Source of the DNA: Spirochaetales bacterium Spiro_09
GTDB taxonomy: Bacteria > Spirochaetota > Spirochaetia > Treponematales > Treponemataceae
NCBI GenBank assembly: GCA_001604385.1
Contig: LVBK01000033.1
Span: forward strand, 257 to 64,256
Reading direction: 5' to 3'
DNA: 64,000 nucleotides
Shown: piece after piece, positions 1 to 9,919 of the stretch
How positions within the stretch are numbered: the stretch's first letter is position 1
How the letters are laid out: each line of letters opens with the position of its first letter
Notes under the pieces: model-generated
What the model was told of the DNA's origin: nothing
What the model saw: the letters and a program-made list of their open reading frames with translations, nothing else
Databases searched by the model: none
Position numbers and translations under genes: made by a program

Positions 1-70
1 AGAATAGGGGATTCGAACCCCTGGCCTATTGATTGCGAACCAATCGCTCTACCAACTGAGCTAATTCCCC
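1..70 (-). tRNA. tRNA-Ala (anticodon CGC), 3' end truncated by window edge
   Basis: Reverse complement GGGGAATTAGCTCAGTTGGTAGAGCGATTGGTTCGCAATCAATAGGCCAGGGGTTCGAATCCCCTATTCT folds as a cloverleaf; anticodon loop TTCGCAA gives CGC; acceptor 3' end continues outside the window. Confidence 0.9.
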
Positions 71-144
71 GCAGAAACGAACTTCCCTGATGATAGCAAA
101 AAAACAGCTTTGAATTCAAGCGTCATCACGGCTACTATTATAGT

Positions 145-636
145 ATGAAATCATTTTTCCAGTTTTTGTCAATTACCCTGGCACTTGTGCTGCTTCACGC
201 CTGTGCAGGCATCCAGCCCGCAAACGAAAAACAGGACACCGACACGCTGGCCAATGCCCTGACCGGGAAACTCTTTGTTCTTGCCGGTTATGAAAGCAAA
301 AACGGCTTCGTCCCCATCGAACCGGAGCACGGCGGCCTGGCTGCCCTCTACTTTGAAAACAGGAACACCATTAATGGACATACCGGCATCAACCGTTTTT
401 CCGCTTCCTGGACTATCAATCCACACAGGAGAGGCAAGGTACAGGAAATTCGCATTTCCCCGGCAGGTATCACGAAAATGGGCGCTCCAAGCCAGGAAGT
501 TGCTGAATTCGAACGCCGTTTTCTGGAACTTCTTGACCGGTCCCGGCAGATCGAAACCGGCCGGGATTCTTTCATCCTTCTCGACACTAACGGAAAGAAG
601 TTGCTTCATTTCATATGGCGTGAACGGGTTCTCTGA
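145..636 (+). CDS. Small lipoprotein, META/HslJ-like domain
   Basis: Lipobox-like LLHACAG; TINGHTGINRFSASW region resembles META-domain proteins. Confidence 0.65.
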   Translation: MKSFFQFLSITLALVLLHACAGIQPANEKQDTDTLANALTGKLFVLAGYESKNGFVPIEPEHGGLAALYFENRNTINGHTGINRFSASWTINPHRRGKVQEIRISPAGITKMGAPSQEVAEFERRFLELLDRSRQIETGRDSFILLDTNGKKLLHFIWRERVL

Positions 637-653
637 AAGAAAGCAGGGGACGG

Positions 654-2030
654 TTACTTGTTCTTGTGTCCCTGCCGCTCCCGGCTGTTCCTCAGGAAAG
701 AATCCTTGTCGTTCACCATCAAAACCGGCTGGCTCGTTGCGTCAAGACAATCACGCCACAGAGACCCCTCCGGATCCACATAATTGCGTTTGCTGGTGGT
801 CAGCTTGATGGGCAAATGCACGAATTTGCTGTGTACCAGACCGATCAGCAACTTGGTTTTACCGGCCATGGCAGCATGCACTGCATTATTACCCAACCGT
901 TCACAGTATATCGAATCGATCGGCGCAGCCGGGGCAGAGCGAATCTGGTAACTCGGGTCAATATACTTCAGGTTAATATGCATTCCGATCGACTTGAAAT
1001 AGGCCTCTATCCGGTCCTTCAGGAAGGTACCAATATCAGCCAGCTTCTTGTTCCCGGAGGCATCGGAACCTTCCACCCCTTTCATCAGGTCCTGCCCTGC
1101 ACCCTCTGCGACAACGATTACCGCATGCTGTCGCCGACGTAACCGCTCTTCAAGATGATGTAAAAAGCCCTGGGGGCCATCAAGATCGAAAGGAACTTCG
1201 GGGATCAATACAAAGTTCGCCTCATGACTCGCGATTGCGGTGTGTGTGGCGATAAAACCCGATTCACGGCCCATCAGCTTGACCAGACCTATACCGTTAA
1301 TTTGCGAATGGGCTTCCATATGAGCTGCCGCAACGGACTCTGCCGCCTTGACGACTGCCGTATCAAAGCCGAACGATTTCTGGATGAATGAAAGATCGTT
1401 GTCAACCGTTTTCGGTATCCCGACAACGGCAATTTTCAGTCCACGCCGTTCGATCTCCTCAGCCACTTCAAGTGAACCACGCTGAGTACCGTCTCCGCCT
1501 ATGATAAAAACCATGTTGAGATTCAGGTTTTCAATGGCATCCGCTATTTCGACGACCCTGTCTCCGCCTCCGCGGGAGGAACCCAGTATCGAACCACCGG
1601 TTTTGTGACAATCGTCGACAACTTCCGGGGTCAAGGGCAGAATTTCAAACCCGTATTCAGGTAATAACCCCTTGAAACCAAACCGGATACCGCTGATCCT
1701 TCTCACGCCGTACCGATTCCATAAACAACGCACAATAGCGCGAATAACATCATTAAGACCGGGACACAAACCGCCGCAGGTGACAATGGCGGCGTGTACA
1801 TGGTTCGGATTGAAAAAAATCTTCTCGCGTGGACCGGCTTTTTCAAGCAGCTCGGACCGTTTGCTCGGCCCGACAACCTCGTCAATACTTGCATTGACAT
1901 TGTAACGAATAAACTCGTCATCATCGACATAGTTTGCAATGAAGTCGCCTTCGACACTCGACAGTTTGATCGGGGATGTAACCTTGCAGGGGCCCAGGGT
2001 CGCAATTGTAAAATCATTCGTATCGGACAT
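654..2030 (-). CDS. 6-phosphofructokinase, long group-X type
   Basis: [28 protein letters not shown] motifs; SD AGGAGA upstream. Confidence 0.9.
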   Translation of the reverse strand: MSDTNDFTIATLGPCKVTSPIKLSSVEGDFIANYVDDDEFIRYNVNASIDEVVGPSKRSELLEKAGPREKIFFNPNHVHAAIVTCGGLCPGLNDVIRAIVRCLWNRYGVRRISGIRFGFKGLLPEYGFEILPLTPEVVDDCHKTGGSILGSSRGGGDRVVEIADAIENLNLNMVFIIGGDGTQRGSLEVAEEIERRGLKIAVVGIPKTVDNDLSFIQKSFGFDTAVVKAAESVAAAHMEAHSQINGIGLVKLMGRESGFIATHTAIASHEANFVLIPEVPFDLDGPQGFLHHLEERLRRRQHAVIVVAEGAGQDLMKGVEGSDASGNKKLADIGTFLKDRIEAYFKSIGMHINLKYIDPSYQIRSAPAAPIDSIYCERLGNNAVHAAMAGKTKLLIGLVHSKFVHLPIKLTTSKRNYVDPEGSLWRDCLDATSQPVLMVNDKDSFLRNSRERQGHKNK

Positions 2031-2150
2031 GCGTTTCTCCTGATGAAAGTATAGTGATTTGCACTTTCTGAAACAATAGCGACAACTTGACCCCTTTGAA
2101 CAACACTGGTATCTTTCACCCAGATACTACACTTCACATGGAGATATTAT

Positions 2151-2375
2151 ATGCTTATAGATGATGTTCGAACCGCTCTTGAAGATATTCGCCCCCAGCT
2201 ACAGGCTGACGGTGGTGATATTGAGCTTATTTCAGTGGATGACAATGGCAAGGTGTTGGTAAAACTGACCGGTGCCTGCGGATCGTGTCCCATGGCAACA
2301 ATGACGCTCAAAATGGGCGTGGAAGCCCATCTGGTCAAAACAGTTCCCGGCGTTACCGAGGTTGTTCAGGCGTGA
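2151..2375 (+). CDS. NifU C-terminal domain Fe-S scaffold protein
   Basis: 74 aa, RPQLQADGGDIELI ... GACGSCPMATMTLK. Confidence 0.92.
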   Translation: MLIDDVRTALEDIRPQLQADGGDIELISVDDNGKVLVKLTGACGSCPMATMTLKMGVEAHLVKTVPGVTEVVQA

Positions 2376-4219
2376 GTACCGGGCGCTTTTCCGGTAATTC
2401 CGGGAAACAACGGACAGAGTTTCTCCCGATTAACCGGGAAGACATGGAAAAGCGCGGCTGGGAGATGTGCGATTTTATAATCGTCAGCGGTGATGCGTAT
2501 GTGGATCATCCATCCTTTGCTGCAGCCATTCTGGGCAGGATACTCGAAGCGGAAGGATTCCGCGCAGGTATCATTGCCCAACCCCGCTGGCAGGGAGCAG
2601 AGTGCAAACAGGACTTTCTGGCCATGGGTGAGCCCCGACTGGCATGGCTGGTATCCGCGGGTGCCATGGACTCCATGGTTGCTCATTACACTGCAAACAA
2701 TAAACCAAGATCCGAGGACAGCTATTCACCCGGAGGCAAACCGGGGTTCAGACCCGATCGGGCCCTGCTCGCCTACACGGCCTGCATTAAATCTCTTTCA
2801 CAAAACAAACCGGTAATCATTGGCGGCATTGAAGCCTCTCTCAGACGGTTCGCGCATTACGACTATTGGTCAAACACCGTCAAACACTCGATACTCCTCG
2901 ACACAAAGGCGGACCTGCTGGTCTATGGTATGGGGGAATATCCGCTTCGGGAAATCGCTCGGAGACTTAAAAGACTGCACGGTGAATCGTACACGCCCGA
3001 AGCACTCAGGGGCATTCGCGGAACAGTATGGAGAACCGGCAAAAAAGACGATCTTCCCGTCAATGCGATCCATTTGCCCTCGTTTCAGGAAATAAAATCC
3101 TCACCAGAGGCATATTGTACCCATTACCGTTTACAGGAAGAACACACTGATCCCTTTCAGGCACGCATCGTGATCGAACAGAGCGAAGAACGGTTTATCG
3201 TCCAGGAACTGCCCACTCTTCCCCTGGAAACGGCCGACTTTGACCGTGTCATGGAGCTGCCGTATACCCGATCCTGGCATCCGGTCTATAACGAATCAGG
3301 CGGAATCCCGGCACTCTCCGAGGTGCTTTTCTCACTGACCAGCTGTCGAGGGTGTTTCGGTGCATGCTCGTTCTGCGCAATAACCTTTCACCAGGGCCGT
3401 TTGATACAGACCAGAAGCCATGAATCGCTTGAAAGAGAAGCCCGCCTTCTGACTGCGCACGCTGATTTTAAAGGCTACATTCATGACGTTGGCGGGCCAA
3501 GCGCCAATTTTCGCATACCGGCCTGTGATAAACAGAGTAAAAGCGGAGCATGCCCCGACAGGCAATGCCTTGGCGTAAACCCATGCCCCGCCCTGAAGGC
3601 GGATCATTCGGACTACCGTAGTCTTTTGGCAAAATTACGGGCTATACCGGGTATCAAGAAGGTATTCATTCGTTCCGGCATACGTTATGACTATCTCATG
3701 CTTGATCCGGACACGCGCTTTTTCAGGGATTTATGTGAATGGCATATCTCGGGACAACTCAAGGTTGCGCCTGAACATACAAATGATACGGTACTTGGCT
3801 ATATGCGAAAAAGCACCCATAGCATGTACAAGCAGTTCGCTCATGCTTTTACGAAAATGAATGAGCAGCTGGGCAAGAAGCAATATCTTGTCCCCTATTA
3901 CATTGCAAGCCATCCGGGGGCCGGACTTAATGAAGCGATCGACACCGCTGTAGAGCTGAAAAAGACAGGGTTTTTTCCTGATCAGGTCCAGGACTTTTAT
4001 CCAACACCGGGAACGCTCGCTACCTGTATGTATTATACCGGGCGGGATCCATTTACCGGAAATCCGGTTTACGTTGCCAAAGGTGCGCGTGAACGTGCCA
4101 TGCAACGCGCATTGCTTCAATGTAACAAAAAAGAAAACCATCCGCTTGCGCGCGAGGCACTGCGGATGGCTCAGCGTGAGGAACTTATTCCCTTCTTGCT
4201 GGGAAAAGGTTCACGATAA
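2372..4219 (+). CDS. YgiQ family radical SAM protein
   Basis: SCRGCFGACSFCAITFHQGR radical SAM cysteines; full-length YgiQ-like; GTG start at 2372 overlaps the nifU-like stop. Confidence 0.9.
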   Translation: MSTGRFSGNSGKQRTEFLPINREDMEKRGWEMCDFIIVSGDAYVDHPSFAAAILGRILEAEGFRAGIIAQPRWQGAECKQDFLAMGEPRLAWLVSAGAMDSMVAHYTANNKPRSEDSYSPGGKPGFRPDRALLAYTACIKSLSQNKPVIIGGIEASLRRFAHYDYWSNTVKHSILLDTKADLLVYGMGEYPLREIARRLKRLHGESYTPEALRGIRGTVWRTGKKDDLPVNAIHLPSFQEIKSSPEAYCTHYRLQEEHTDPFQARIVIEQSEERFIVQELPTLPLETADFDRVMELPYTRSWHPVYNESGGIPALSEVLFSLTSCRGCFGACSFCAITFHQGRLIQTRSHESLEREARLLTAHADFKGYIHDVGGPSANFRIPACDKQSKSGACPDRQCLGVNPCPALKADHSDYRSLLAKLRAIPGIKKVFIRSGIRYDYLMLDPDTRFFRDLCEWHISGQLKVAPEHTNDTVLGYMRKSTHSMYKQFAHAFTKMNEQLGKKQYLVPYYIASHPGAGLNEAIDTAVELKKTGFFPDQVQDFYPTPGTLATCMYYTGRDPFTGNPVYVAKGARERAMQRALLQCNKKENHPLAREALRMAQREELIPFLLGKGSR

Positions 4220-4230
4220 CACAGAAGGAA

Positions 4231-4512
4231 TTACCACCAGCCGAACAGGGTTCCGGCACGGGTGACATACCACACCAGGATTATCAGGGAAATGACGCTC
4301 AGGCTTTTGAACCAGTATGAAACGGCCATACCTTCCTTGCTCAGGAGCATGGTTTCAAACAGGGACACAAACACTAGCAGAATAAACCCTATCAGGGCGA
4401 ATGTTCCGTACAAAACCTGATTGTTAGAAATGGCATCAAGAGAGAGTGTGAACGAAAAGACGAATACAACCAGAAGGATGAAAAAAAGAACGACGACCGA
4501 CTTGTTTTCCAT
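4231..4512 (-). CDS. Small membrane protein, unknown function
   Basis: 93 aa with three hydrophobic segments; SD AAAGGAG and TATAAT-like -10 upstream. Confidence 0.6.
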   Translation of the reverse strand: MENKSVVVLFFILLVVFVFSFTLSLDAISNNQVLYGTFALIGFILLVFVSLFETMLLSKEGMAVSYWFKSLSVISLIILVWYVTRAGTLFGWW

Positions 4513-4677
4513 GAATCGATAACTCCTTTGCTCTGATTATAGCCCGACACCATCTATTTGTCCATTGAATATCGGACTTCACTTGCCGATGACCAGCTAA
4601 TATGTTACTTTCATTCTATGCGACAACTCCGGCATACAATGTACGGGATTGTCCTATCTTAATGCAAGGAAACAGAT

Positions 4678-5226
4678 ATGACCATTTCCAAAGACAGCGT
4701 CGTAAGCATAGAATATACCCTTACAGACGACCAAAATGAAGTTCTTGATTCTTCCCAGGGCACAGGGCCCCTTGAATATCTTCACGGACATCAAAATCTT
4801 ATTCCCGGACTTGAAAAAGAGCTGGAAGGCAAAAAAGCCGGGGACAACTTCAAGGCGACGGTACCACCTGCTGAAGCCTATGGAGAATATCAGGATGAAC
4901 TTGTTGTTGAAGTTGACCGCTCACAGTTTCCAGATGATGTAGAAGTCGTGGAAGGTATGCAATTTGAGGCAGGCAGTCCTGACGGCTCACGGGTAGTGAC
5001 TGTCACATCGGTAGAAGGACAGAAGATTACTGTAGATGCGAATCATCCGCTCGCCGGTGAAACTCTTCACTTTGACGTTAAGGTTGTTTCCGTCCGTGCT
5101 GCAACAGAAGACGAAAAGGAGAATGGCCTGGATCACGGTTGCGGTTGCGGCTCCGGCGGCTGTGGAGATGACTGCGAATGCGATGACGGCGGCTGTGGCT
5201 CCGGCGGTTGCGGCTGCGGACACTGA
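4678..5226 (+). CDS. slyD: FKBP-type peptidyl-prolyl isomerase, SlyD-like, Cys/Gly-rich tail
   Basis: VSIEYTLTDDQNEVLDSSQGTGPLEYLHGHQNLIPGLEKELEGKKAGD; 8 Cys in the C-terminal ~30 aa. Confidence 0.9.
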   Translation: MTISKDSVVSIEYTLTDDQNEVLDSSQGTGPLEYLHGHQNLIPGLEKELEGKKAGDNFKATVPPAEAYGEYQDELVVEVDRSQFPDDVEVVEGMQFEAGSPDGSRVVTVTSVEGQKITVDANHPLAGETLHFDVKVVSVRAATEDEKENGLDHGCGCGSGGCGDDCECDDGGCGSGGCGCGH

Positions 5227-5235
5227 TACATTACA

Positions 5236-5268
5236 GGAGCCGGTCCTTGACCGGTTCCTTTTTTTTAC
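5236..5268 (+). terminator. Intrinsic terminator after slyD
   Basis: GGAGCCGGTC-CTT-GACCGGTTCC followed by T8. Confidence 0.85.
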
Positions 5269-5284
5269 CCGCCGGGATAACACT

Positions 5285-6307
5285 ATGAAAGAACGGGATG
5301 AAGCCCTTATTGTTTGGTTTGGAGCCCTCAGTTTTTTTCTGTCGACAATCGAATATCTCATACCCAAACCACTACCATTTTTACGTCTCGGACTTGCCAA
5401 CCTTCCACTGCTGCTTGCCGCATCTTTCTTCCCGATGAAACACTACCTTTTACTGGTATTCATTAAAATACTTGGCCAGGGATTAACCGGCGGCACACTT
5501 TTCTCCTATATTTTCTTCTTCTCGGCCGCCGGGACAATCTCCTCGGCGCTCATTATGAAAACAGTGTTTTCTCTTTTTCCCCATCAAGTCTCCCATGCCG
5601 GAGTCAGCGCCCTGGGTGCTTTTATTTCAAATGTTGTACAGCTCATACTCGCGCGATTCTATATCTTCGGGATCAGCGCCTGGTATATCGCCCCTCCATT
5701 TATGGCAGTCGGCCTGGTATCGGGCTTTGTGCTGGGAGCCTTCGCCAATGCCTACTATCACAATTCCCGATGGTTCGCCGAATTGCGGGAGGGAAAAATC
5801 AGCATTCCCTCAATTCCGGAAGTCTCCCCCAAAAAAAACAAACACAGAAGGAACAGCAAGCTTCTTCGGCTCATAGTCGGCGGCAGCATGATTGGTTTGC
5901 TACTGACTGCCTCCGATGTGAAAATTATGGCTGCAATCTGTACCCTGGCCATAACCTTCCTCCTGCTTGAAGGAAGCACAATTCATGTTTTCCCGGTTAT
6001 TATCATGTCCGCAAGCATTATATTCTTTAATCTTCTCGTGCCCAGCGGAAAAATCCTCTGGGAACCCTTTTACCTGCAGATTACCGAGGGTGCGTTATTT
6101 TCCGGCATAAAAAAAGCCCTCCTTCTGGAGGGCATGATATTTTTATCACGATGGATGCTCAAGCCGGGAATCGAGCTCCCGGGTATAACCGGCAAGCGTA
6201 TTTCGCGCATGTTTACCGTGCTTGCCCTGTTGCTTTCTTCCCGGAAAAAGATATCGCCACGGAATATTGTGGCCAGTATTGACGATATTATGTACGGACT
6301 CGGTTAA
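5285..6307 (+). CDS. Gx transporter / heptaprenyl diphosphate synthase component I family membrane protein
   Basis: IPKPLPFLRLGLANLPLLLA ... GQGLTGGTLFSYIFFFSAAGT; ATG chosen at 5285, downstream of the slyD terminator. Confidence 0.75.
   Translation: MKERDEALIVWFGALSFFLSTIEYLIPKPLPFLRLGLANLPLLLAASFFPMKHYLLLVFIKILGQGLTGGTLFSYIFFFSAAGTISSALIMKTVFSLFPHQVSHAGVSALGAFISNVVQLILARFYIFGISAWYIAPPFMAVGLVSGFVLGAFANAYYHNSRWFAELREGKISIPSIPEVSPKKNKHRRNSKLLRLIVGGSMIGLLLTASDVKIMAAICTLAITFLLLEGSTIHVFPVIIMSASIIFFNLLVPSGKILWEPFYLQITEGALFSGIKKALLLEGMIFLSRWMLKPGIELPGITGKRISRMFTVLALLLSSRKKISPRNIVASIDDIMYGLG
6109..6133 (-). terminator. Intrinsic terminator on minus strand, inside the convergent plus-strand CDS
   Basis: Minus strand reads GCCCTCC-AGAA-GGAGGGC-TTTTTTT. 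Confidence 0.75.
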
Positions 6308-6935
6308 GACCCTCGGTCGCTTCACGATAATCTGGTCGCAGTCGAAGCGCCCGTTGATATGCCTCGGAGGCGCCGCCCTTATCGCCGACAGTTTCGCGCA
6401 CCGTTGCAAGCCGATACCACCACAACGATATTGCCGGCTCATAATACACCGCGGCAGAATAGGCTATATCGGCCCGGTTATACTGTTGCTGGATGCGGAA
6501 AATCTCGCCCATAAAAAAGTAGGCGGTGCTTATACGTTCTCCTCGCGGGGCGGCATCTATATACCGCTCCATTTGCTTGAGCGACTCGCGATAATTGCGC
6601 AAATAAAAGTAGCCTTCGCCAAGGGTTTCAATAATCCTGACATCAGGGGTAATCTTCAGAGCTTCAAGGCAGATATCCACGGTTTCCTGGTATTTTTCCA
6701 GACGGATAAGAGCCCATCCATACACGGTATACGCGTCCATGTTTTTTGGATTAACCCCAAGGTCCTGCTTGCACACCTCAACAGCCTGTCGGTAGGCTTC
6801 CCGTGCATCAGCGGTCCTGCCGTTATACTCAAGATCGCGGCCGTTTCGGAAGAGTTTAAGGGCATCAGGTTTTTCCTGGGAATATAATGCCACAACGGAA
6901 AAAAGAAAGATTACGCCGGCAATAATACGTTTCAT
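6288..6935 (-). CDS. TPR-repeat protein, exported
   Basis: Signal peptide MKRIIAGVIFLFSVVALYSQ; repeated TPR-like AYTVYGWALIRLEKYQETVDICLEAL. Confidence 0.8.
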   Translation of the reverse strand: MKRIIAGVIFLFSVVALYSQEKPDALKLFRNGRDLEYNGRTADAREAYRQAVEVCKQDLGVNPKNMDAYTVYGWALIRLEKYQETVDICLEALKITPDVRIIETLGEGYFYLRNYRESLKQMERYIDAAPRGERISTAYFFMGEIFRIQQQYNRADIAYSAAVYYEPAISLWWYRLATVRETVGDKGGASEAYQRALRLRPDYREATEGLNRVRT

Positions 6936-6981
6936 GAATGTAACTATGCCCTGTTTATCCGCTAAAATCAACCTGCCATAT

Positions 6982-7557
6982 CTAAAAAATGATTGGTTTC
7001 CCGGCATTACGGGCGTTTTCCAGCAAGGTCTCGGAATACCGTCTTTCACGATTTGCCAATCCGGGAGTCCTGATCGTGGTATACTTCATCAACACGCGTC
7101 CTGACGCCGGGAAAAAAAACACTTTCCGCGGAACGGCGCCGCCCACACTATACGATTCAACCGGAATTTTCTCCGTTTCCAGAAACTCGAACACGAATTC
7201 AATATTCTTCTTGGCGACATTGAAAGAGGTCGCTTTTTCGTATTCCAGCATCGAACTTCCCCCAAAAACCTTTGCATGGAGCATCTTCTTTACGGCGCCC
7301 AGCTTGAACAGATCGTTGATGAGCAATTCCATTGCCTGTATCCCGTAACGGGCCTCGGCGGAATAAACGGTTGCTTTCTCCGGTATGCCGGGCAGCATAA
7401 AATGATTAAGGCCTCCAACCTTTCGGAAGGGTTCATACAGGGCAACCGCGATACAGGAACCGAGAAGAGTCGAAATAACAATATCTTCTGCCGTGGCATA
7501 ATACTCGCCAGGGCCGATTACTTTCTCGGTTTTATCAAATTGGGCATTCAATTTCAA
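6982..7557 (-). CDS. cheD: Chemoreceptor glutamine deamidase CheD
   Basis: TLLGSCIAVALYEPFRKVGGLNHFMLPG, KVFGGSSML. Confidence 0.93.
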   Translation of the reverse strand: MKLNAQFDKTEKVIGPGEYYATAEDIVISTLLGSCIAVALYEPFRKVGGLNHFMLPGIPEKATVYSAEARYGIQAMELLINDLFKLGAVKKMLHAKVFGGSSMLEYEKATSFNVAKKNIEFVFEFLETEKIPVESYSVGGAVPRKVFFFPASGRVLMKYTTIRTPGLANRERRYSETLLENARNAGKPIIF

Positions 7558-7919
7558 GGAATTACTTTCTTGATTGTCTCAAGAAGTTTTTCATTATTGA
7601 AGGGTTTGACAATCCAACCGGTTGCGCCGGCCTTTTTCCCCTCCTCAACGACGGATCCCTGGGATTCTGTCGTCAGCACCAATACCGGAACGAATTTTAT
7701 TCCATCAGTCTCCCGGATCTTTTTCACCATCGTCAAACCATCCATATTTGGCATATTTACATCGGTGATAACAAGCTGAATTTTCTGTTCTCCAAGACGC
7801 TGTAATCCTTCGACACCATCAGCCGCCTCGTATACGGTATACCCGTTTTGTTCCAGAATAAACCGCACGCTCTGACGAATGGAAATGGAATCATCAACAA
7901 CCAGAATAGACGCACCCAT
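7554..7919 (-). CDS. cheY: Response regulator CheY
   Basis: VVDDSISIRQSVRFIL, VITDVNMPNMDGLTMVKKIR, K in IVKPF. Confidence 0.93.
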   Translation of the reverse strand: MGASILVVDDSISIRQSVRFILEQNGYTVYEAADGVEGLQRLGEQKIQLVITDVNMPNMDGLTMVKKIRETDGIKFVPVLVLTTESQGSVVEEGKKAGATGWIVKPFNNEKLLETIKKVIP

Positions 7920-7993
7920 ACATTACTCCTTCCTTAGGTTAGCAAAACACACAAAGCGACACAGCACCGCTTCACAATTCATACCCTGCAATT

Positions 7994-9061
7994 TCACTTT
8001 GCCAGACTCTTTGCAATAACCGCCTGGGCAAGTTCTTCAAGCGGTAAGATTTTATCAACCGCACCAAGCTTGACCGCTTCTTTCGGCATACCATAGACCA
8101 CACATGATTTTTCATCCTGCGCGAACGTATAGGCTCCGGATTCCTTCATTTCCTTTAACCCGCGGGCACCGTCGTCTCCCATGCCGGTCATGATGATGCC
8201 GATTGCGTTTTTTCCCGCATACCGGGCAGTAGACCTGAAAAGAACGTCTACCGACGGCCGGTGACGCGAAACAAGCGGACCGTCCTTTACTTCTACATAA
8301 TAACGGGCTCCGGCACGTTTTAAAAGCACATGACGGTTCCCCGGAGCAATCAATACCCGTCCGCGCAAGACGGTATCATTATCCTCCGCCTCCTTGATGG
8401 ACACAGGGCAAATCCCGTCCAGCCGCTTCGCAAAAGCGGCGGTAAAATGCTCGGGCATATGCTGAACAATGACGATACCGGGACAATCAATCGGAAGTTT
8501 TTCCAGAAATACCCGAAGGGCTTCCGTCCCGCCGGTAGAAGCGCCAACGACTATGACACTTTCAGTGGTCTCTATATGAACCTGTGAAACAGGCGGGGCA
8601 ATTATCGCGTCTGCTGTCAGCTTCGGGGTTATTTCATGACTAACAGCCGAAGGCAATTTTTTGACCCGGGTCAAATATGCCCCGCGGACCGCATCAGATA
8701 TCATTACCCGAGACTCTTCAAGAAACTGCTTGGTACCTATCTTTGGTTTTTGGATAATATCTACGGCCCCGAATTGCATTGCCTGAAATACATTGCTGGA
8801 ACCGGCTTCGGCCTTGCTTGAGCATATTATTACCGGTAATGGATGCTGACTCATCAACTTCTTCAAGAACGTTATTCCGTCCATTCGCGGCATTTCAATA
8901 TCAAGAATTATTACGTCGGGTACGGCTTTCTTCAGTTTTTCGGCAGCGTCATAGGGGTCTGAAGCGGTTTGCAACACATGTATGTCCCGTTCGCGGGACA
9001 ACACCTCTGTCAAGGTCTGCCGGACAACAGCAGAATCATCTATCAGCATCACCTCAATCAT
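7994..9061 (-). CDS. cheB: Protein-glutamate methylesterase CheB
   Basis: REC domain plus [13 protein letters not shown] catalytic region, [24 protein letters not shown]. Confidence 0.95.
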   Translation of the reverse strand: MIEVMLIDDSAVVRQTLTEVLSRERDIHVLQTASDPYDAAEKLKKAVPDVIILDIEMPRMDGITFLKKLMSQHPLPVIICSSKAEAGSSNVFQAMQFGAVDIIQKPKIGTKQFLEESRVMISDAVRGAYLTRVKKLPSAVSHEITPKLTADAIIAPPVSQVHIETTESVIVVGASTGGTEALRVFLEKLPIDCPGIVIVQHMPEHFTAAFAKRLDGICPVSIKEAEDNDTVLRGRVLIAPGNRHVLLKRAGARYYVEVKDGPLVSRHRPSVDVLFRSTARYAGKNAIGIIMTGMGDDGARGLKEMKESGAYTFAQDEKSCVVYGMPKEAVKLGAVDKILPLEELAQAVIAKSLAK

Positions 9062-9100
9062 CCGATTCTCTTCCTTGGCAGACACAGACACCTCCCTTGG

Positions 9101-9919
9101 CTACTCTTTTCGATAAACCGCTGAAGCAACGGTTTTTACCGCAAGATGCGACTGCCCGATATTTTCTGAATGACCCATAAACAAATGACCGCCGGAAGGA
9201 ATGTGATCCATCAGGCGGTCAAGAACTTTTTTTTGGGTCGGCCGGTCGAAATAAATAAACACATTGCGACAAAACACAATATGGTACAATTTCCGTACAG
9301 GATACGAGGAGTCCATCAAATTCAACCGTCGAAACATCACTCTGTCCCGAAGCTCGGGTTTTAATCTGATGGTTTTTTGCTCGGGATTTCTGCTTCGCAG
9401 ACAATACCGTTTTAAATACGCTGGAGGAATATTACGTCCCTGGTGTTCGGTATAAATTCCCGCACCCGCCACGCGTAAAACTGTTTCCGAAATATCTGTA
9501 CCCAATATATTATAGGAAAACTGTACCGAGTGTTTCTTCTTGTATTCTTCCATCACCATTGCCAGTGTATAGGCTTCCTGCCCGGTCGATGCCGCAACAG
9601 ACCAGATATTGATGTCCCGCAAACCTTGCCGGCCTACAAGGTCTGGCAATAATACCTCGGAAATATATTCAAAATGCGCCGGTTCCCGAAAAAAATCGGT
9701 CTCATTGGTCGTTACAACATCTATCAGTTGCTGAATCTCACGCTCAAAGCCTTCGGCGCTGAAAACATAGCTGCAATAGTCCTCGTAGTTATTCATCCGC
9801 AAGGCCCGCAACCTTTTTGCGAGCCGGGACTCAAGCATCACCTTCTTTGAAGGAGGTATCTTGATTCCCAGAGTACCTTCGATAAATTCCTTGAAGCGAA
9901 GAAAAGTTTCCGGATTCAT
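9101..9919 (-). CDS. cheR: Chemotaxis protein methyltransferase CheR
   Basis: TTNETDFFREPAHF, AASTGQEAYTLAM, FCRNVFIYFD. Confidence 0.95.
   Translation of the reverse strand: MNPETFLRFKEFIEGTLGIKIPPSKKVMLESRLAKRLRALRMNNYEDYCSYVFSAEGFEREIQQLIDVVTTNETDFFREPAHFEYISEVLLPDLVGRQGLRDINIWSVAASTGQEAYTLAMVMEEYKKKHSVQFSYNILGTDISETVLRVAGAGIYTEHQGRNIPPAYLKRYCLRSRNPEQKTIRLKPELRDRVMFRRLNLMDSSYPVRKLYHIVFCRNVFIYFDRPTQKKVLDRLMDHIPSGGHLFMGHSENIGQSHLAVKTVASAVYRKE

Noticed and set aside
5036-5284. N-terminal extension of the Gx transporter ORF through the slyD tail
   Set aside because: Would require translating through the slyD terminator in another frame; ATG at 5285 gives a family-like N-terminus
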